Positions 60,026 through 64,000 of a stretch of 64,000 nt of DNA are shown one piece after another; position 1 is the stretch's first letter, and every line of letters starts with the position of its first letter. The stretch is from Silene latifolia (taxonomy: Eukaryota > Streptophyta > Magnoliopsida > Caryophyllales > Caryophyllaceae). The position numbers and the translations under genes were made by a program. The stretch is from NCBI RefSeq assembly GCF_048544455.1, contig NC_133538.1:254186491-254250490 (forward strand). Direction: 5' to 3'. Under the pieces are notes generated by a model, which saw nothing but the letters and a program-made list of their open reading frames with translations, was not told the origin of the DNA and made no database searches.

Positions 60026-63000
60026 TGTAGATACCCGTATCCGTCGATATTGGAATTTATAGAGAACCCGACAAACACCCGATGATGATAGGACACATGT
60101 ATTCTTTAGTTGTCATTGTCATTATTTGGAGCTCGTTTTACGATGTAGAATGGGCGTCGTCGATGAAGTATTTTATTAATTTAAATTAATGTTTTTTAAG
60201 TGAGTTCATTTTATTAATTTAAATGATATTTAAATTAAAGTCTTTTTTAAGGTGATTTCAATTTATTTTATTTTATTTTGAATTTATTTTCCCAAGTTTA
60301 TTTTATTGAAAATAAAATAAATAATTGATTTGAAAAATCATTTTATGAGTATATTTGGTTTGAAAAATCATTTATTTTAATGTGTTAATTGATTTGAAAA
60401 ATCGATTTGAAAATCGAAAAGAACTCGTTTTGAACATGCGTTTTTGAGCTCGATTTTAGCTCGATTTTTAAGCCCGTTTCCTTTACGAGTTGGCACGAAT
60501 CTCGAGTACACTAACCAACCTAAGCCTCTACCCATCCAACCCAGTTCGAACCCCCTTAACCACGGCCCAAATCCCATCCCAAATCACCCCCAACAGCCCA
60601 CATACAAACAGCCTACCCCCTGTTTTGCGTGCTAAATCCCGAGCCCAAAACCCGCTCCAAACACCACCAAAACCCATGCCCATTAACCCTAACCCATACC
60701 CTAATATCCTACCCATATTACCTTACCTTAATCACCAAGAAAAACCCCCAAACGAACCCTAGAAAACCCCCCAAAAGCTGCTGGACAGCAGCTATGTTCA
60801 GCCGAGCCCGTCTGCCTCTCCTCCCTTTTACCCTACTTTAACTCCTTATAAATACCCACCCTTCACCATACATTCATTCCTCTAAGTTCTACATACATCC
60901 TACCGTCACTCACAAGCTTTAAACCTCAGAAACAAACCCTAATTGCCTCTAAAAACCCTCCATAAAACTGACTTGCAAACTGGAACAGTTTGTGTGTCCT
61001 CTTCGAAATACAATTCGTTCCTCCTTCAAACATCCATTAAAATTCGAGTTTATTATTCCAAATTAACCATACAACATTCATCTACACATTAGACAAAGAT
61101 TTACGAGCCAAATTTCCCTTGAGAGTACACGAATTCCCTCGAAAAACAGAGTGTTATACACTCTGTTTTCGCGGCTTTTTCTGTCTATCCAGTTCTGTTT
61201 GTGCTCGGTTTTCGTGCCCAATAACTCAAAACGAGCAGGGGTTGCTTTAAGATCTCTGTTCTCCTCTCTTTATAGTTTTCAAAACATCTTTTAAATCGAA
61301 TTTTCATCGTGAAACGAGGGAGAAATCGCTGTTTGAAAGTTGCTGTCCAGATTCGATAAAAACGCGTGTTTGCTTTGTTTCTTCGTCGACGACGGCCTCT
61401 CGAGATAAAATCTACCATCGATTACGACCCAAGACGGTGTCAACGATACATGTAGGTTGAGGGTGCATCAAATCCTCCTCTTTCTCCTTTTTTATTTCGT
61501 TTTTATGTTTGTTTTTCTTATAGTTTGTTTTGTTTGTTTATCGCTTTTTATCTATCGTTTAAATTAACTATGAAACTAGTTTAGTCCGAGTATGAGTTAA
61601 AGTACCACCATGAACACCCGCGTTGACTTGAGATGGGAAAAGAAACCGCTACATCAGTCGATCGTACACCCCCGTCTCATTTACATATCCTCGTGTTCAA
61701 GGTAGGGCATAAATAAAACGAATTTCTAACTTCGCTCCTCGTTTTTGACCCTTTGTTTGTCTCGGCCAATTCGACCCACCTTAGGACCCGTTGCATGTTA
61801 GTATGACTTCTGATTGTTAACATATAACTTATTTAGATGACATTAGATCAATTTAATAACCTAATTAGACACGATAGGTGGCTTCGACATAAGCTTTAAA
61901 ATCAACTAACAATTCTGTAATTCAATCGAATGCATCTCTCTTTCACATAATTTCTCGCTAGTATGAGAGTGCGTGATTAGCACCTTCTTATTGACACTCG
62001 ATGAGTTAAATTAATTAGCGAATTTGACCTAACTTGACCCCTTTTAGGCCGTGTAGAATGCCCCTTTGCGCGACATCATCTCAACCGATCAACGTCGTTT
62101 TCAACTTGTTTTCTAATTTGTTTCGAGTTCGTTTCGCAATCATTTGATCTAACTAATGAACCTGACCTAGGACCTAGGGTAGCCGTGTTTGGTTTGGCCG
62201 TGATTTGGCCGTGTCTTTTGGTCCTTTTGGTTTCGTCCGTTTTATGAATCGCTTGTTCTTTATCGCTTTATAACTTGTAATTTATCGTTTGTTCATCGAG
62301 TTGTAATTTTCAAGTTAGTTTCCCTTTATCGAGTCAAAACCTCTTTCAAAAACCTTAGTTTTGTTTGGTTAGATGGTTGTGTCCCAATGCATGTAAGAGC
62401 GTAGTAAATCGCATGTTGTTTAAAGCAACATGGCCCGGTTTATGCTAATGCATGCTTTGGTGCGTAGCCCTATGTCTAATTCGATGAGATTAAGTGAAAG
62501 CACACATCACGAGGAGTGACCCAAGGCCGTGAGTCATGTAAGCCGTGGGCCACCCCTCTTGTCTTGTGGTTTCTAGGCCGAATGGCCGTGTAATGTATCG
62601 TGTACGGTTTTGTATGTAGCACATTGTATTTAGATCGAGTTGTATCTTTAATTTATCGTTGTGTCGGCATGAAATGCCTGGTTTGTAATAGGTAGATCCC
62701 ACGGCTCCCCCATTCCCCCTTAAGCCTTGTTTGCTTTGTTTTGTATGTTGTTAGATCAATCAACCCACATGCTAAATTACAACTTTGACAAAGTTAGTTT
62801 AGTTGCATCTAAAACGACATAGAAATTGTTGTCACATGTTAGGGTTTTAAAACGATGTTTGCATATCATATATCGTAGTAGCTATGACCTTGTTTGAAAT
62901 CCGACACTTGACTTAGTAGAGGCCGTTATTGACGGGCGGGGTTAGGTGTCCTTATGGGCTTCCTAACACGTACCCTCACCCCTTACTCAAGATCTATGGT

Positions 63001-63261
63001 TTGTGGATCCGTCTAAATACCATTGGATTACGAGAGTCATTCAAATCGAGTGATATAGGGTACAAGTCTTTATCTTTAATCACTCGTAGTCGATTGGCTT
63101 TATGCTTTTCGATGAAAGGTGTAAAGTTGACTTGAACGGTTCCAAGTTCCCAAAAAACTTGGTGGCGACTCTAATTGGTCTTAATTCGATTCGAAAGAAC
63201 CTCGAGTCGATTATGCCTAGTGTGGATCCCGCGGACGCAGTTCCCGAGGGCCTTGTCCACA
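60026..63261 (+). repeat. 5' LTR of a Tat/Ogre-like retrotransposon
   Basis: Starts TGTAGATACCCGTATCCG and ends CCACA just before a TGGCGACTCC primer site. At 3.2 kb it is long, as is usual for the Ogre/Tat branch. No second LTR is in the window. A TATA box (TATAAATA, 60847-60854) marks a probable LTR promoter. Short open frames within it are not supported as genes. Confidence 0.7.
60847..60854 (+). promoter_or_regulatory. TATA box of the Ogre-like LTR
   Basis: CTTATAAATACCC in a C-rich surround, followed about 30 bp later by CATTCATTCCTC-type start-site sequence. Position within the LTR fits a U3/R border. Confidence 0.55.
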
Positions 63262-63264
63262 GTT

Positions 63265-63282
63265 TGGCGACTCCGCTGGGGA
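63265..63282 (+). other. Primer binding site of the Ogre-like element
   Basis: TGGCGACTCCGCTGGGGA directly after the LTR. This form is known from Tat/Ogre elements, which are described as using tRNA-Arg. Confidence 0.75.
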
Positions 63283-64000
63283 AAAGAGGACTAGTTACAC
63301 TTTGTTTCTAGGGTCTTTTCCTCCGAGGTGAAACTTGAAAAGAAAGTGTCGGAAAGTAAAACATTACTCATAGTGCTACGATTCATGCATAAACCCTTAA
63401 GGATTTTCCCGGGCCGTCCCAGCGTTTCTTTGTGATGCGTGGGGGGCGACGTCCCACTATGCTAGGAAGCTGCACATTGCTCGCTTCCACTTCACCTCGC
63501 GTGGTTCTTGATGGTGGGGACGATCTTCTAGGTACTCTACCTTAAGACACCTTGCTCTATAAGACCGCAAAAGGATGGAGGGCATAGACCTTCTTGTAGA
63601 AGACTTGCCGAGACTTAGAGATGTCTAGGAGCATACATCCTTGTAACATGAGAATGACAATGTGCAAATTGTTTTCCCGAGTCTTTTCGAAATTTCCCAT
63701 GTCCTTTTCAAAACCGAACTTTTGAACAACTTACTTTCAAAATAGCATGGTTTTAAAAACGCGGAATGCTGCCCAAATAGGACTAGAATTTTCGGCCCAA
63801 AATGAGCTTTTATAGCAGCATCTTGCCCATTTCAAATCTCATTTTCGAATCAATCTTTCGTTTTTTTCAAAACCAATCCAAAATGCCTCACGAACCTCAA
63901 CCAAGCATGAAATGCGTCAAGTCGTGCCCAGGTCATGGCCGTGTTAGGCCGGGTGTGTTTCGTTCTAAGAGTCTAGAACACGACCTTGTTGGGTCACCCA
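63283..64000 (+). other. 5' internal leader of the Ogre-like element (runs out of window)
   Basis: No open frame of note and no gag motif yet. Ogre elements often have a long leader or an extra ORF before gag. Confidence 0.5.

Noticed and set aside
60490-60762. Pro/Asn-rich frames in the Ogre-like LTR
   Set aside because: C-rich LTR sequence upstream of the TATA box; overlapping frames in several phases with no motif.

Overview
This is nuclear DNA of a flowering plant, probably a eudicot; Caryophyllales is a guess from the style of the elements. It is AT-rich, has spliced genes with GT/AG introns, and is built almost entirely from nested transposable elements. No rRNA, tRNA or complete ordinary host gene was recognised. 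Positions 1-4200 hold the only likely host sequence: a few minus-strand exons of an unidentified gene ending at 2633.

Positions 4364-41697 are one composite Mutator-like element (MULE) with short terminal inverted repeats next to (TA)n tracts. Its genes are a small 188-aa ORF (5368-5934, +), a large spliced Ulp1/SENP-type (C48) cysteine-protease gene (about 6340-12595, +), a small coiled-coil gene (-) and a FAR1/FHY3-type MULE transposase (-). A 6.0-kb internal segment, from the Ulp1 catalytic exon into the transposase, is tandemly duplicated (copies A and B). Copy B was then interrupted by a gag-protease-only, Athila-like LTR retrotransposon with a tRNA-Asp primer site. That insertion was itself tandemly duplicated as an 8.19-kb unit, giving the four LTR blocks at 16666-33302. 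Without these additions the MULE would be about 15 kb.

Positions 41791-42770 are a small non-autonomous TIR element between two TA microsatellites. From 42863 a second, diverged MULE of the same kind (element C) has the same gene set: a Ulp1-like gene (43221-53622, +), a coiled-coil gene (54754-55206, +) and a FAR1-type transposase (56838-59687, -). At 60026 a Tat/Ogre-like LTR retrotransposon begins: LTR 60026-63261, primer site 63265-63282, internal region running out of the window. The right end of element C was not found.

The most notable biology is the shared cargo of the two MULE lineages. Both encode a two-headed Ulp1-like protein: basic N-terminus, a conserved N-terminal domain, an acidic linker, a protease domain with His-Asp-Gln-Cys positions, then a second Ulp1-like domain that has lost the Cys. 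Both also carry a homologous small coiled-coil protein. The acidic linker of element C grew by tandem duplication of in-phase exons, three of them exactly 87 nt. Introns of each lineage are packed with a lineage-specific short repeat; in the composite MULE this repeat is read in the sense direction in genes of both strands. Most genes carry stops or frameshifts. Many stops are CAG to TAG, and many copy-to-copy differences sit at CAG/CTG sites. That suggests CHG-methylation decay, sequencing error at methylated CHG sites, or both, so pseudogene calls need care.
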